DNA from: Chryseosolibacter histidinae
GTDB taxonomy: Bacteria > Bacteroidota > Bacteroidia > Cytophagales > Cyclobacteriaceae
NCBI RefSeq assembly: GCF_018598225.1
Contig: NZ_JAHESF010000001.1
Span: 416,950-480,949 of the forward strand
Length of the DNA stretch: 64,000 nucleotides
Direction: 5' to 3'
Under the pieces are notes generated by a model. It searched no databases and was not told the DNA's origin. It saw only the letters and a list, made by a program, of their open reading frames with translations. Shown in pieces: positions 26,326 to 37,300 of this stretch. Positions within the stretch are counted from its first letter, which is position 1. Each line of letters starts with the position of its first letter. Made by a program: the position numbers and the translations under genes.

Positions 26326-29190
26326 ATGAAATATTATATACGAATAAGTTTCATTTTATGCGCTGCGTTGTGTAGCCCTTCCATCATCGTTGCGCAGAAC
26401 ATCAATGGAGATAAGGCCGACTCGACGATGGTTGGCGATCAAACGGAAACGTTCACACAGAATACTTTTCGTAAAGTCGCTCAGAACGATCTCCCGGACG
26501 GTGTATCCGTAGTGAACATGACAAGCCTTCTGGAGAAGAACTATACGACCTATAGCCTTGACAACATGGAAGGTCTGATCGGTGGATGGACCGGCAATTC
26601 GATGTGGGGTATGGACGAATACCTTGTGTTGGTAGACGGCGTTCCCCGCGACGCAAACAATGTAATGCCCACTGAAATTGAACAGATCACTTTTTTGAAA
26701 AGTGCAGCTTCTGTATTGCTCTATGGCAGCCGCGCCGCGAAAGGTGTGGTTTACATCACGACAAAAAGAGGTAAAGCCGAGCCGTTAGGCGTTAATGTGC
26801 GTGCCAATACCGGTTTTCACGTATCGAAGCGCTATCCGAAATATCTTGGATCTGCCGAGTACATGACCCTCTACAACGAGGCGCGCATCAATGACGGTCA
26901 GGCTGTTCAATACAATGATGATGATATTTATCACTACGCTTCCGGATCAAATCCGTATCGTTATCCCGATGTTGATTTTTACGCCTCTGAATACCTGAAA
27001 AAAGCCTATAACCGTACCGATGTGACCGCCGAATTAACAGGTGGCAACGAGCGGTCCCGTTTCTATACCAACATCGGTTATCAGCGTCAGGGCGATGTTT
27101 TTAATTTTGGCGAGGTTAAAAACAATTACACAGATCGTTTCAACGTTCGGGGAAATATTGATCTGAATATAACGCAGAAGATCACCGCATTTGTAAATGC
27201 AAACGCCACATTCTACAACGCACGCAGTGGAAATACCGCGGACAGCGATCCGAATAACACGGATAACTATTGGACGTATGCAGCCACCATGCGTCCCAAC
27301 CGTGTGGCACCGCTGATTCCATTGGAATACATTGATCCGAATGCCTTGAGTGCCCTGGAGATAGTAAAGGGTGGTAGTAATATTATCGACGGGAAATACT
27401 TCCTGGGCGGTTCCCAAACCGATCTTCAAAATGTTTTTGCCGACTATTATGCCGCAGGCAGCAGCAAGTGGACAAGCCGTCAATTTCAGTTTGACGCAGG
27501 ATTGAATTTCGATCTGTCAAGCGTCACCAAAGGCCTTACGTTTCATACCCAATATGCGGTTGACTACGCAACATCATACACTTCTTCATATAACAATTCT
27601 TATGCAGTATATGAACCTGCGTGGTATAATTATAATGGCCCTGATGTTATTGCCGGTCTTACCAAATATAATAACGACAAGAAGTCGGGTGTTCAGAATA
27701 TCACAGGGAGCAGCAACCGGCAAACCATTGCTTTCACAAGCTATTTCAATTATGTATCGCCTCTCCAGGGCGGGCATAACATGGCGGTCAGGCTTCTGGC
27801 AACGGGCTTTCAACAGACCCGCTCGCAGGTATACCATCGCATCGGCAATGCCAATCTGGGCCTGGAAGTCAACTACAATTACCACGAAAAGTATTATGTG
27901 AGCGCGGCAACGGCATTGGTTCGGTCTGCGAAACTTGCCGCCGGCCACCGTAACGGACTATCTTCTTCCGCAACGTTGGGATGGAATTTGAGCAAAGAAA
28001 GTTTCCTCGCCAATTCCTCAGCCGTTAATGGGTTGACCATAGACGTTTCCGGAAGCATACTCAAAACGGATCTGGATATCGATGAGTATAATCTTTCGGA
28101 AGAGAATTTCACGCAGGCAAACGGTGCATGGTGGGGATGGTATGACGGAGCGGCAGAGCGCTCGACCAACTCCCTGAGGGGAAGCAATGAGAATTTGGAT
28201 TTTGTCAACCGGAAAGAGATCGCTGCTAACATCAGAACATCATTGTGGAATGACCTGATCACGGCCAATGCTTCGTTCTTTATCAACACCATGGAGGGCC
28301 TGATCATTCAACCTTCAACGCTGTATCCAAGCTATTTTGGAACAGGCTTTCCTAATTCTTCATTCATGCCTTTTGTCAATTACAATAATCACCAGCGCAA
28401 AGGTATCGACTTCGCTGTAAACGTTAACAAACAAATAGGAGAGGTCGGTTTTTCATGGGGATTGGTTGGCATGTACTACAAAAGTGAAGCAACCCGGATC
28501 GATGAGAATTTTGAAGACGCTTATCGAAACCGCACAGGCAAACCTCTAGATGGTATCTGGGGGTTACAGAGCGCGGGGTTATTCCAGGATCAGGCGGAAA
28601 TAGACAACAGCCCTCAACAGAAATTCGGAGGCACCATACGCCCAGGAGACATCAAGTATGTAGACCAGAATAACGATAATAAAATAGATGAGCGGGATGA
28701 AATTTTTCTTGGACGTGCGGGCTGGAATGGTGCGCCGTTTACCGGCGGTGTGAACGTCACGGCCCAATGGAAAGGTTTTACACTGTTTGCGCTTGGCACC
28801 GGCAACTTTGGTGCATATGCCTTGAAAAATAATTCGTACTTCTGGGTTTATGGCAATAGAAAATATTCAGAAGTAGTTCGCGGCCGATGGACGGAAGACA
28901 CAAAAGAAACGGCCACGTATCCGCGATTGACTTCGGAGAATGGTATAAACAATTTTCGCAGCTCTGATTTCTGGCTGTACAAAACCAACCGGTTCAATCT
29001 CGCCAGGATCCAGCTTACGTATGCTGTGCCGGGCAGGATCCTGAAGAATTCTTTTGCAAGAGACATTTCGGTTTACATCAGCGGTGCAAACCTGTTGACC
29101 CTTTCCAAAGAACGTGAGATCCTCGAGATGAATATCACAAGCGCTCCTCAAACACGATTCTACAATGTGGGTGTGCGGGCAGCATTTTAA
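26326..29190 (+). CDS. second SusC-like TonB-dependent receptor, short N-terminus (XusC-like)
   Basis: 954 residues from the ATG at 26326, which starts the signal peptide MKYYIRISFILCAALCSPSIIVAQ; an upstream frame start at 26278 would bury that signal. There is no carboxypeptidase-like domain, and only a short linker precedes the plug (about 55-150: VVNMTSLLEKN, DEYLVLVDGVPR, LKSAASVLLYGSRAAKGVVYI). The barrel ends RFYNVGVRAAF. No TonB-box or EEIVVVGYG element is evident. It is the second receptor of a tandem SusC/SusD pair, as in xus clusters, where the second pair probably takes different xylan chain lengths or decorations. Confidence 0.88.
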   Translation: MKYYIRISFILCAALCSPSIIVAQNINGDKADSTMVGDQTETFTQNTFRKVAQNDLPDGVSVVNMTSLLEKNYTTYSLDNMEGLIGGWTGNSMWGMDEYLVLVDGVPRDANNVMPTEIEQITFLKSAASVLLYGSRAAKGVVYITTKRGKAEPLGVNVRANTGFHVSKRYPKYLGSAEYMTLYNEARINDGQAVQYNDDDIYHYASGSNPYRYPDVDFYASEYLKKAYNRTDVTAELTGGNERSRFYTNIGYQRQGDVFNFGEVKNNYTDRFNVRGNIDLNITQKITAFVNANATFYNARSGNTADSDPNNTDNYWTYAATMRPNRVAPLIPLEYIDPNALSALEIVKGGSNIIDGKYFLGGSQTDLQNVFADYYAAGSSKWTSRQFQFDAGLNFDLSSVTKGLTFHTQYAVDYATSYTSSYNNSYAVYEPAWYNYNGPDVIAGLTKYNNDKKSGVQNITGSSNRQTIAFTSYFNYVSPLQGGHNMAVRLLATGFQQTRSQVYHRIGNANLGLEVNYNYHEKYYVSAATALVRSAKLAAGHRNGLSSSATLGWNLSKESFLANSSAVNGLTIDVSGSILKTDLDIDEYNLSEENFTQANGAWWGWYDGAAERSTNSLRGSNENLDFVNRKEIAANIRTSLWNDLITANASFFINTMEGLIIQPSTLYPSYFGTGFPNSSFMPFVNYNNHQRKGIDFAVNVNKQIGEVGFSWGLVGMYYKSEATRIDENFEDAYRNRTGKPLDGIWGLQSAGLFQDQAEIDNSPQQKFGGTIRPGDIKYVDQNNDNKIDERDEIFLGRAGWNGAPFTGGVNVTAQWKGFTLFALGTGNFGAYALKNNSYFWVYGNRKYSEVVRGRWTEDTKETATYPRLTSENGINNFRSSDFWLYKTNRFNLARIQLTYAVPGRILKNSFARDISVYISGANLLTLSKEREILEMNITSAPQTRFYNVGVRAAF

Positions 29191-29216
29191 ATCCTTCACT
29201 AAATAGGAATGACACG

Positions 29217-30995
29217 ATGAAAAATCTCATAAAACTTACGGCCCTCGTCCTTCTTGTTACAGCTTGTGACGATGTCTTGTCTCCGGCTACGGAAAATATA
29301 CGCGGACTCGACGCCATGTATAAGGAACCAGGCTATGCCCAGGGTATCCTGGCGAATGCTTATATTCTTCTTCCTTACTCCGCATCGCCCACTACTGATG
29401 TGGCAACGGATGACGCTGTTTCAAACAACATCGATAACGCCTTTCTGCGAATGGCCTCCGGTTCATGGTCGGCCAACGACGACCCTACATCTCAATGGCA
29501 AGGGCGGAAGAACGCGATCCAGTACCTGAACCTGTTCCTGGCGAACGCAGACCAGGTAGCCTGGTCGAATGACAAAACAATCAGGATGTTGTTCAATGAT
29601 CGGCTGAAGGGCGAAGCTTACGGATTGCGTGCGCTGCAGATGTATCACCTGCTGGTAGCCCACGGTGGCTGGACGCAGGACGGACAATTGCTCGGCGTGC
29701 CCATTGTCAACGAACCCGAAACTCCGACCTCAAATTTCAACAAACCCAGAAACACCTTCCAGGAGTGTATAGATCAGATCTTATCGGATGCTGAACAGGC
29801 GCTGGAGCTTCTGCCACTGGACTACAAGAAATTCAGTCAGTCCGACATTCCGGAAAGGTATAAAAGTATAGAAGGGATCACGGCTACACAGTACGAACGC
29901 GTCAACGGCGAGCATATGCGCGGTCGAATATCCGGAAGGATCGTGGAAGCCATCCGCGCGCAGGCAGCGCTGCTGGCGGCGAGTCCTGCGTACCGTGCGG
30001 GTACCAACATTACCTGGGCAGCTGCAGCGAACTATGCTGCTCAGGTTCTCAATCGTATTGGCGGGGTCAGCGGCCTTGCATCGAATGGTGGCACCTGGTA
30101 TACCAAAGATTCAGGCATAGAGCAATTGGCGTCGGGCCAAACACCTTCGGAGATCCTCTGGCGGAGCGATGTTGCACAAAGCCTTGATTTAGAACGGGAC
30201 AACTATCCCCCGTCATTATTCGGAAATGGCAGGGTCAACCCAAGTCAGAATCTGGTCGATGCATTTCCCATGGCCAATGGTTATCCGATCACGCATGCAT
30301 CCAGTGGCTATAACCTTAATAGTCCATATAATAATCGCGATCCGCGTCTTGCAAAATACATTGTTGTCAACGAAAGCCAGCAAGGCCCGGGAACAGATGT
30401 GATCGTTACCGGTACTTATGGTACGAACAACGATGCCATCAACCGCGAGAAAGGGTTCTCGACCCGTACCGGCTATTATTTGAGAAAGCTGTTGCGGTCT
30501 GATGTTAACCCGAATCCGGCGTTTAACACTACGCAGAAGCACTACACCGCGCGCATCCGTTATACTGAGATCTTTCTTGCGTATGCGGAGGCAGCGAACG
30601 AGGCATGGGGGCCGACAGGTACCGGCCCGAATAGCTACGCTGCTTATGATGTGATCCGGGCCATCCGTCAAAGAGCCGGTATTACCGGTGGCGACGCCTA
30701 TCTCGAATCGGTGAAGAACGATCAGGAACAAATGAGACAACTGATCCGGAATGAACGTCGTTTGGAGCTTTGTTTTGAGAACCACCGCTTCAGGGATATC
30801 CGCCGTTGGCAAGTGGGGATCAGCCAGTTGAATGAAACAGCCCGTGGCGTTGAGATCTCGAAATCAGGCAATACGCTCAACTATGCACCCGTCAATGTTG
30901 AAACGAGAAATTACCAGCCGCATATGTATCACGGGCCGATTCCGTATGGTGAGATCAATAAATGGAGCTTGTTACAACAAAACGCAGGCTGGTAA
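29217..30995 (+). CDS. second SusD/RagB lipoprotein (XusD-like)
   Basis: 592 residues. The lipoprotein signal MKNLIKLTALVLLVTAC places the acylated cysteine at residue 17. The N-terminal helices (LKGEAYGLRALQMYHLLVAHGGW) and the C-terminal domain (YTEIFLAYAEAANEAWGP, IRAIRQRAGITGG, RNERRLELCFENHRFRDIRRW) are typical SusD. It is the partner of the receptor 26 bp upstream. Sequence divergence from the first SusD of the locus is clear by eye, so the two pairs are not a recent duplication. Confidence 0.91.
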   Translation: MKNLIKLTALVLLVTACDDVLSPATENIRGLDAMYKEPGYAQGILANAYILLPYSASPTTDVATDDAVSNNIDNAFLRMASGSWSANDDPTSQWQGRKNAIQYLNLFLANADQVAWSNDKTIRMLFNDRLKGEAYGLRALQMYHLLVAHGGWTQDGQLLGVPIVNEPETPTSNFNKPRNTFQECIDQILSDAEQALELLPLDYKKFSQSDIPERYKSIEGITATQYERVNGEHMRGRISGRIVEAIRAQAALLAASPAYRAGTNITWAAAANYAAQVLNRIGGVSGLASNGGTWYTKDSGIEQLASGQTPSEILWRSDVAQSLDLERDNYPPSLFGNGRVNPSQNLVDAFPMANGYPITHASSGYNLNSPYNNRDPRLAKYIVVNESQQGPGTDVIVTGTYGTNNDAINREKGFSTRTGYYLRKLLRSDVNPNPAFNTTQKHYTARIRYTEIFLAYAEAANEAWGPTGTGPNSYAAYDVIRAIRQRAGITGGDAYLESVKNDQEQMRQLIRNERRLELCFENHRFRDIRRWQVGISQLNETARGVEISKSGNTLNYAPVNVETRNYQPHMYHGPIPYGEINKWSLLQQNAGW

Positions 30996-31012
30996 ATAGT
31001 TGATTAGTAAAG

Positions 31013-32140
31013 ATGACAAAATCACAAAATATGAAATGGTATAATTTACAATCGATATTGTGTGCCGGTGTTCTTTCCGTATTGACGATGTCGTGCGAAA
31101 ATCAGGAGATCCAATTCCCGGACTATGACAAGAGCACAGTGTATTTCGCATATCAATACCCAGTAAGAACGATCGTGCTGGGAGAAGATATCTATAATAC
31201 ATCGCTTGACAACGAGCATAAGTGCGAGATCTATGCGACCATAGGGGGCGTGTACGAGAACAAGAAGAAGATCGACATCGAGATCGCTGTGGACAACTCA
31301 CTGTCTGCTAACTTGTTTTTCGACGGCGCCCACACCGCTCCCGTTCGCCCCATGCCGGCAAGTTATTATACGCTGGCGGGCAACCAGATCTCGCTGGATC
31401 ATCAATTGCAAGGTGCAGTAGGAGTACAGTTGACGGATGCATTTTTTGCCGACCCGGATGCCATGCGAAATACGTACGCCATTCCCCTGAAGATGGTGAA
31501 TGTTACTAATGCCGATGCCATCCTCTCAGGAGTGGCCAAAGTAGCAGTCCCCGACAGGCTGAATGCCGCACACTGGGATATTCAACCCAAAGACTACGTT
31601 CTGTATTTCGTTAAATTCATTAACCCGTGGCACTCGAACTATCTGAGGCGCGGTAAAGATCAGATCACCGTTAATGGCACAAAGTCCACGGTAATCCGCC
31701 ATCAGCCTACGGTTGAAGCGGATGAAGTCCGTGCGCTGAGCACACTCTCGCTGCAGGACCTTGCGTATCCGCAGAGTTACAAAACGTATTCCGGGTTGAA
31801 TCTCAACTTGTCGCTGAAACTCAGTTTCAATGAAAATGAAAAGTGCACCGTTGCGCCCATGGTTACAACATACGCAGTGAATGACTCCGTACGTGTGAAT
31901 AATATCGCCGCGACCGGAAACGGGGCTTTTGTAAAAAAAGGAGAGAAGAAGAGCTGGGGCAACAAGGACAGGGATGCATTATATCTCGAGTACAACGTGA
32001 GCTACCAGGTTGAAACAAAGTACCCTAAAGCGGGGCTTCCGGACAGACTTGACCAGGTAAGTTATGTCACGAGCGATACGTTGGTGGTTCGTGATCGCGG
32101 CGTGAAGGTGGAAGTGTTAACGCCTTTCTATAAAGAATAA
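31013..32140 (+). CDS. DUF1735/DUF5627-type surface lipoprotein (XusE-like)
   Basis: 375 residues, or 369 from a second ATG at 31031, which fits the signal equally well. The lipobox is LTMSC. The N-terminal part (about 40-175: STVYFAYQYPVRTIVLGED, VDNSLSANLFFDG, ASYYTLAGNQISL) is a DUF1735 (BT_3987-N-like) Ig-like domain. The C-terminal part (about 195-375) resembles DUF5627. Proteins in this position, between the second SusD and the GH10 gene, are called XusE in the xus cluster and are believed to sit on the surface and bind xylan. No catalytic residues are apparent. Confidence 0.75.
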   Translation: MTKSQNMKWYNLQSILCAGVLSVLTMSCENQEIQFPDYDKSTVYFAYQYPVRTIVLGEDIYNTSLDNEHKCEIYATIGGVYENKKKIDIEIAVDNSLSANLFFDGAHTAPVRPMPASYYTLAGNQISLDHQLQGAVGVQLTDAFFADPDAMRNTYAIPLKMVNVTNADAILSGVAKVAVPDRLNAAHWDIQPKDYVLYFVKFINPWHSNYLRRGKDQITVNGTKSTVIRHQPTVEADEVRALSTLSLQDLAYPQSYKTYSGLNLNLSLKLSFNENEKCTVAPMVTTYAVNDSVRVNNIAATGNGAFVKKGEKKSWGNKDRDALYLEYNVSYQVETKYPKAGLPDRLDQVSYVTSDTLVVRDRGVKVEVLTPFYKE

Positions 32141-32157
32141 TATACTGATAAACAGAG

Positions 32158-34308
32158 ATGGATATGATACGCTCTAAAAAACTTTGGATAAGTGCTGTTG
32201 CCCTTTCAATGTTAGCTTCCTGCGCAGATGATAGTAAATTGCTCTTTGAGGTAAACAAGCCCGCTAACCTGGCGCAATTGGAATACCTCCAGGAATACGA
32301 TGCGCTGAAGTCATACGTTGACGGGAGTACCAACCCGGATTTTAAACTCGGTGCCGGAATATCCGTCAGCGACTTCACAAAAAAAGGAGTAGACTACAGT
32401 ATGATTGTATCTAACTTCAATGAGGTGGTTGCCGGTTGGGAAATGAAACATGGTGCCGTTGTTCAGGATGACGGAAAACTCAATCTTGCCAATGTCGCCA
32501 ACCTGATCTCCACAGCCAAAGCTGCTAACATGGCTGTTTACGGTCATACGCTGTGCTGGCACTCCAATCAGAATGCCGAGTATCTGAACAGCACCATTGC
32601 ACCGACTGTCAATCCCGGAACCGGTGGACCCACCTGGGACGTTGTGACCAGCGCAAACTTTGAGACCAGCGATGAATCCAATTTTACATCCAACGCCGAG
32701 GCTGAGCGAAGCTTCTCCTCGCCGGGTGCAAATGGCACAGGTCGTGCGCTGAAAGTTACCAATGCCGCGGTTCGGGCAAATGATTGGAATAGTCAGTTCT
32801 TCATTACATTTTCTCAGCCTACGGTAGTAGGAGAGAAGTATATGCTGAGCATGGACGTTCGCGCGGATGCTGCCGCAACGTTTTCCACCCAGGCGCACGT
32901 TGTCCCTTATCAATACAAACACTGGGATTTCTTCGGTCAGGTTAATGCTACTACTGGCTGGACAACGTTCGTCAAGGAAATAACGATATCGGCGGAAACT
33001 TCTGGTGTAAAAGCCATCGCTTTTAATCTCGGAACTACCGCCACAAGTTATTATTTTGATAACGTCTCCCTGAAGAAGTTTAATGAAAGCGGTGGTGGCG
33101 GACCTACGTGGGATCTGATGTCCGGTAACAACTTTGAAACGGACAGTGAATCCAACTATACGTCAAACGCTGAGGCGGCGAGAAGTTTTTCTTCACCGGG
33201 CGCAGCGGGTGCAGGTCGTGCATTGAAAGTGACCAATGCGGCGGTGCGGGCCAACGATTGGAACAGTCAGTTCTTTTTTACGTTTCCTCAAGCTACGGTA
33301 GTAGGAGAAAAATACACCCTTCGCATGGACATTCGCGCGGATGCTGCTGCAACATTTTCTACCCAGGCGCATGTTGTACCTTATCAATACAAACACTGGG
33401 ATTTCTTCGGTCAGATCAGCGCAACCACAACCTGGGCACCGTTCGTCAAGGAGATAACGATCACGGCAGAAACATCGGGTGTAACGGCCATTGCTTTTAA
33501 CCTTGGCAACACGGCTACAAGCTATTACTTCGATAATATAACGCTGACGAAGTACAACCCGGACGGTGGTGGCGCACAAGTCATTGAAAAAACTCCGGAA
33601 GAGAAAAAGAAGATCATTCACGATGAGCTGGATCGATGGATTGCCGGTATGATGGAAGTCTCAAAGGAGTATGTAAAAGCGTGGGACGTTGTGAATGAAC
33701 CGATGGATGACGGAAAACCGTATGAATTGAAAACCGGCGTGGGGAAAGAGCTCAAAGAAGACGAGTTTTACTGGCAGGACTATCTGGGCAAAGATTATGC
33801 TGTAGAGGCATTCAAACTGGCTGCTCAATATGGCAATAGCACGGATAAACTGTTTATCAATGACTATAATCTCGAGTATAGCCTGGATAAATGCAAAGGA
33901 TTGATCCAGTACGCGAAGTACATCGAAAGTCAGGGCGGGCGAGTTGATGGCATCGGAACACAAATGCACATCAGTACAAATGCAGACAAAGAAAAGATCG
34001 TGGCAATGTTCCAACTGCTGGCTGAGACAGGCAAGCTGATCAAGATCTCTGAACTGGATATTGGCGTTGGCATTCAAACTGACAAGGCAACAGACGCACA
34101 TTATCAGGCCCAGGCTGAGATGTATAAATTCGTGGTGGAGAAATACTTTGAGATCATTCCAGCGAAACAACAGTACGGAATTACCGTCTGGAGCCCGAGA
34201 GACAGTCCGGCCGGTTCATCCTGGAGAGCGGGCGAGCCCATTGGATTGTGGACAGAGGGATATGTTCGCAAACGCGCGTACGGTGCATTCAGTGATGCAT
34301 TGAAATAA
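32158..34308 (+). CDS. GH10 endo-beta-1,4-xylanase with two CBMs inside the catalytic domain
   Basis: 716 residues, lipoprotein signal with C22 (SMLASC), so probably anchored to the outer surface. The GH10 barrel is split. The first part (about 40-150) ends at GHTLCWHSNQNAEYL, and the second starts near residue 470. In between lie two nearly identical CBM4/9- or CBM22-like sandwiches (159-316 and 317-474). The acid/base is E514 in WDVVNEP and the nucleophile E632 in ISELDIG, both intact. Inserted CBMs in this loop are known for Xyn10C of Prevotella bryantii and related Bacteroides enzymes. It would cut xylan at the surface into oligosaccharides for the SusCD pairs. It is the last gene of the six-gene operon, followed by a strong terminator. 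Confidence 0.9.
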   Translation: MDMIRSKKLWISAVALSMLASCADDSKLLFEVNKPANLAQLEYLQEYDALKSYVDGSTNPDFKLGAGISVSDFTKKGVDYSMIVSNFNEVVAGWEMKHGAVVQDDGKLNLANVANLISTAKAANMAVYGHTLCWHSNQNAEYLNSTIAPTVNPGTGGPTWDVVTSANFETSDESNFTSNAEAERSFSSPGANGTGRALKVTNAAVRANDWNSQFFITFSQPTVVGEKYMLSMDVRADAAATFSTQAHVVPYQYKHWDFFGQVNATTGWTTFVKEITISAETSGVKAIAFNLGTTATSYYFDNVSLKKFNESGGGGPTWDLMSGNNFETDSESNYTSNAEAARSFSSPGAAGAGRALKVTNAAVRANDWNSQFFFTFPQATVVGEKYTLRMDIRADAAATFSTQAHVVPYQYKHWDFFGQISATTTWAPFVKEITITAETSGVTAIAFNLGNTATSYYFDNITLTKYNPDGGGAQVIEKTPEEKKKIIHDELDRWIAGMMEVSKEYVKAWDVVNEPMDDGKPYELKTGVGKELKEDEFYWQDYLGKDYAVEAFKLAAQYGNSTDKLFINDYNLEYSLDKCKGLIQYAKYIESQGGRVDGIGTQMHISTNADKEKIVAMFQLLAETGKLIKISELDIGVGIQTDKATDAHYQAQAEMYKFVVEKYFEIIPAKQQYGITVWSPRDSPAGSSWRAGEPIGLWTEGYVRKRAYGAFSDALK
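32632..33579 (+). repeat. 474-bp tandem duplication encoding the twin CBMs
   Basis: Two direct units, 32632-33105 and 33106-33579, encode 158 residues each. Runs such as ALKVTNAAVRANDWNSQFF and STQAHVVPYQYKHWDFFGQ are identical between the two. Differences sit mainly in the first 15 residues and scattered third-codon positions, which indicates a fairly recent duplication or ongoing gene conversion. Confidence 0.9.
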
Positions 34309-34334
34309 TAATTATTTTTATTGGGTTAGGAGTA

Positions 34335-34366
34335 GGGCGTCACAAAAGTGAGGCCCTTACTTTTTT
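34335..34366 (+). terminator. rho-independent terminator of the xylan operon
   Basis: GGGC-G-TCAC (34335-34343) pairs with GTGA-G-GCCC (34348-34356) around AAAA, with a TTAC spacer and then TTTTTT. It overlaps the last codons of the convergent regulator gene. Confidence 0.85.
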
Positions 34367-37300
34367 GTTGGAACGCCTCGGTCCGTAAGCTTTTTTTCTT
34401 TGGCCGCATTGAGGTGATTTTCCATGTACTGGGAGGGAGGCACACCATAGAAGTCCTTGAACGAATTCGAGAAATGCCCGATGTTGATAAAGCCAGTTGA
34501 AAAAGCCACCTCGGAGATGTTCATGTGTTTTTCTGAAAGCAATTTAGCCGCTTGCTGAAGACGAAGGTTCCGGATCAGGTCGCGGGTAGACTGGCTTGTT
34601 AATTCTTTGAGCTTACGGTGCAAATGTACCCGGCTAATGCCTACTTCGCGCGATAACATCTCTACATTCAATTCCGGGTTCGATATATTCTTATTGATTG
34701 CGTCCATGATCCGCGTCAGTAATTTCTCATTCGAAGAAGCCAGCACTACATCCTGAACCTTATCTTTCTGGTGTTGACTTCCTGTGAATTTGTTGCGAAG
34801 AATTTCGCGGGTGCGTATGACATTCTGAACAGTCTTACGAAGCACCTCCACATTGAAAGGTTTCAGGATGTATCCATCCGCTCCGATTCCCAGGCCCTCG
34901 ATATTGTATTCTTCTTCCATTTTGGCGGTGAGGAGAATAACAGGAATATGATTGATGTTCACGTTTTGTTTGATCTTCTGACAGAGCGTAATGCCATCCA
35001 TTTCAGGCATCTTGATGTCGGAGATGACGACATCCGGCGCATGTTGCAATACATAAGCCAACGCTTCTTTCCCGTCTTTACACGTCGCCATGTGGTAATC
35101 GCCGGCCATTTCTGTTTGTATATATTGACGGATATCTGCGTCATCGTCAACTACCAGAACCCGGTAAGGACTTTTCGACTTCACTTTTACCGCCGGCGTG
35201 TCAACTACTGAAATTGCCGGCGTCTCGAACGCATGCGTTGGTTTTCGTCCTGCCTCCTGAAGCTTGATCTCATCGGCATTCAAATGCGCATGGCCCAACG
35301 GCACACGTAAAACAAAACGACAGCCTTGCCCGTTTTGATTGTTCTCTGCCCAGATCCTGCCATGATGCAGCTCTACAATGGAACGCGTCAGGTGAAGGCC
35401 GATCCCGGCGCCTGAGCTAAAGCTGTGATGACTGTTACGCGCCTGGTAAAAACATTCGAATACCTTCTCCAATTCTCCTTCCCTGATCCCGCTGCCTGTG
35501 TCGGAGATGTCAACCTGGAAATATTCCTGATGCCCGGTAGCAGCATTTTCTTCTGCGCAAGTGCTCAGGGCGACGTGGATCTTCCCTCCAATGGGCGTAA
35601 ACTTGAGCGCATTGGCCAAAATGTTCAGGATCACTTTGTCGAAGTTGAAAGGATCTACCCACGCGTAAAGACATGTTGTGTCGTGTGTATAGGTCAGCTC
35701 AATTTCCTTCATACGTGTCTGCTCGTCGAACGCATAACACAGATCTGAAATGAATTCAACCAGTTCTGTCTCCTGAAAGGTTAACACCATCTGACCACGA
35801 TCAATACGCTGAACATCCATCAGCTGATTTACAAGATGCAGAATGCGGTCTGAATTTCTTTGCATCGCCGTGTACGAGCGTTGCCGGTCGCGGTCTTTGT
35901 CTTTGGTCATGAGCTTTTTCAGCGGACTCAGGATCAGTGTCATGGGCGTGCGAAGCTCATGGGCGATATTAATAAAAAACTGGAGCTTTGCTTCATTGAG
36001 CTGTTTGGCATGAATATGCTCCTGCATCTTACGCTTCGTCTCTTTGCGCTGCCTGATCTGCTGCGCAATAACATAGGCAATGGTCAGCGCGAGAATTCCA
36101 TAGACCAATTTGGCCCAAAATGAAAAGTACCAGAAAGGATGGACGATGATTGAAATGACCTTCGCTTCCGAATATGTGCCGTAGTCTTTCGCCCGCACAC
36201 GGAACTCATAGTTGCCGGGCGACATATCGCTGAAGGATACAGTGTTTTTTCCGGGTGGAAGCTCGATCCATTCATTGCCTCCCTGTAATGAATACATGTA
36301 GGTGATACGGTCCGGGTTGCTGAACTCCATTACTGAAAACTCGATGGTAAAAGAATTGTCTTTCTGCGAGAGCTCGAACACTTTGGCATCCATCACTGCA
36401 GAGTCTACAATGTCACGGGAGCCTGACTTCATTCCCTTTTTCACCGCCTGGTTGTGGATGTAGAAGCCGGTAACGCGCACTTCCAGTTTTTTTTCTTCGT
36501 CGGTTATTTGACTGGGATTGAAGATCGTGACCCCGTTGATGCCCCCAAACAGCAGTTCATGGGTGTCGGCATAGGCGGCGTCTGAAAATTCATTTCCCTG
36601 CAACCCGTCGTCCTGATAGTAATTGACGATGCTGTGTGTTTTTTTATGGATCCGTGAGAGGCCGTAATTGGTGCTGATCCAAAGGTGATCCGATGTATCG
36701 TTCAGTACAGCAGCCACTACGTTACTGGGTAAGCCGTCTTCCATCGTCAGCTTCATCAAGCTGCCATCCGTCTTGTCATAGGAGATCAAACCTTCCGAGG
36801 TGCCCATCCAAAGCATTCCCTCCGGGTCCTCATATAATGAATGTACAATGATGCCGGGAAGTATCCGGCTTGAACCATTGAAGGCAGACGTAAACTTGCC
36901 AGTTTTCAAGTCAAGACATCCAAGCCCGTCGGCAGTTCCGATGTATACTTTCTTATCTTTGCTGCTCACGAGGACCGAATTGATCCAGTCGTTGTGTAAC
37001 ACATCCAGATCCGGCCGGTAACCGGGGCCTATCGCTCTGTATTGTCTGACTTCTGATGTTTTTAGATCGAGCGAATAAAGCCCCAGCCCCATCGTTGCAA
37101 TCCAAAGATGCTTTTCATCGTCTTCGGCGATCTCAAATACTTTTGGCAACTGCGCTCCTTGCGGTATGAGCAACTGGTTAATGTACCGGCACCGTCCTGT
37201 TACACGGTTTAGGATACAGATCCCATTGTCGTACGATCCCAGCCAAAGGTTCTGGTCAGAATCTTCGTAAATATCCAGGATCGTGGCAGGTACACTCCCG

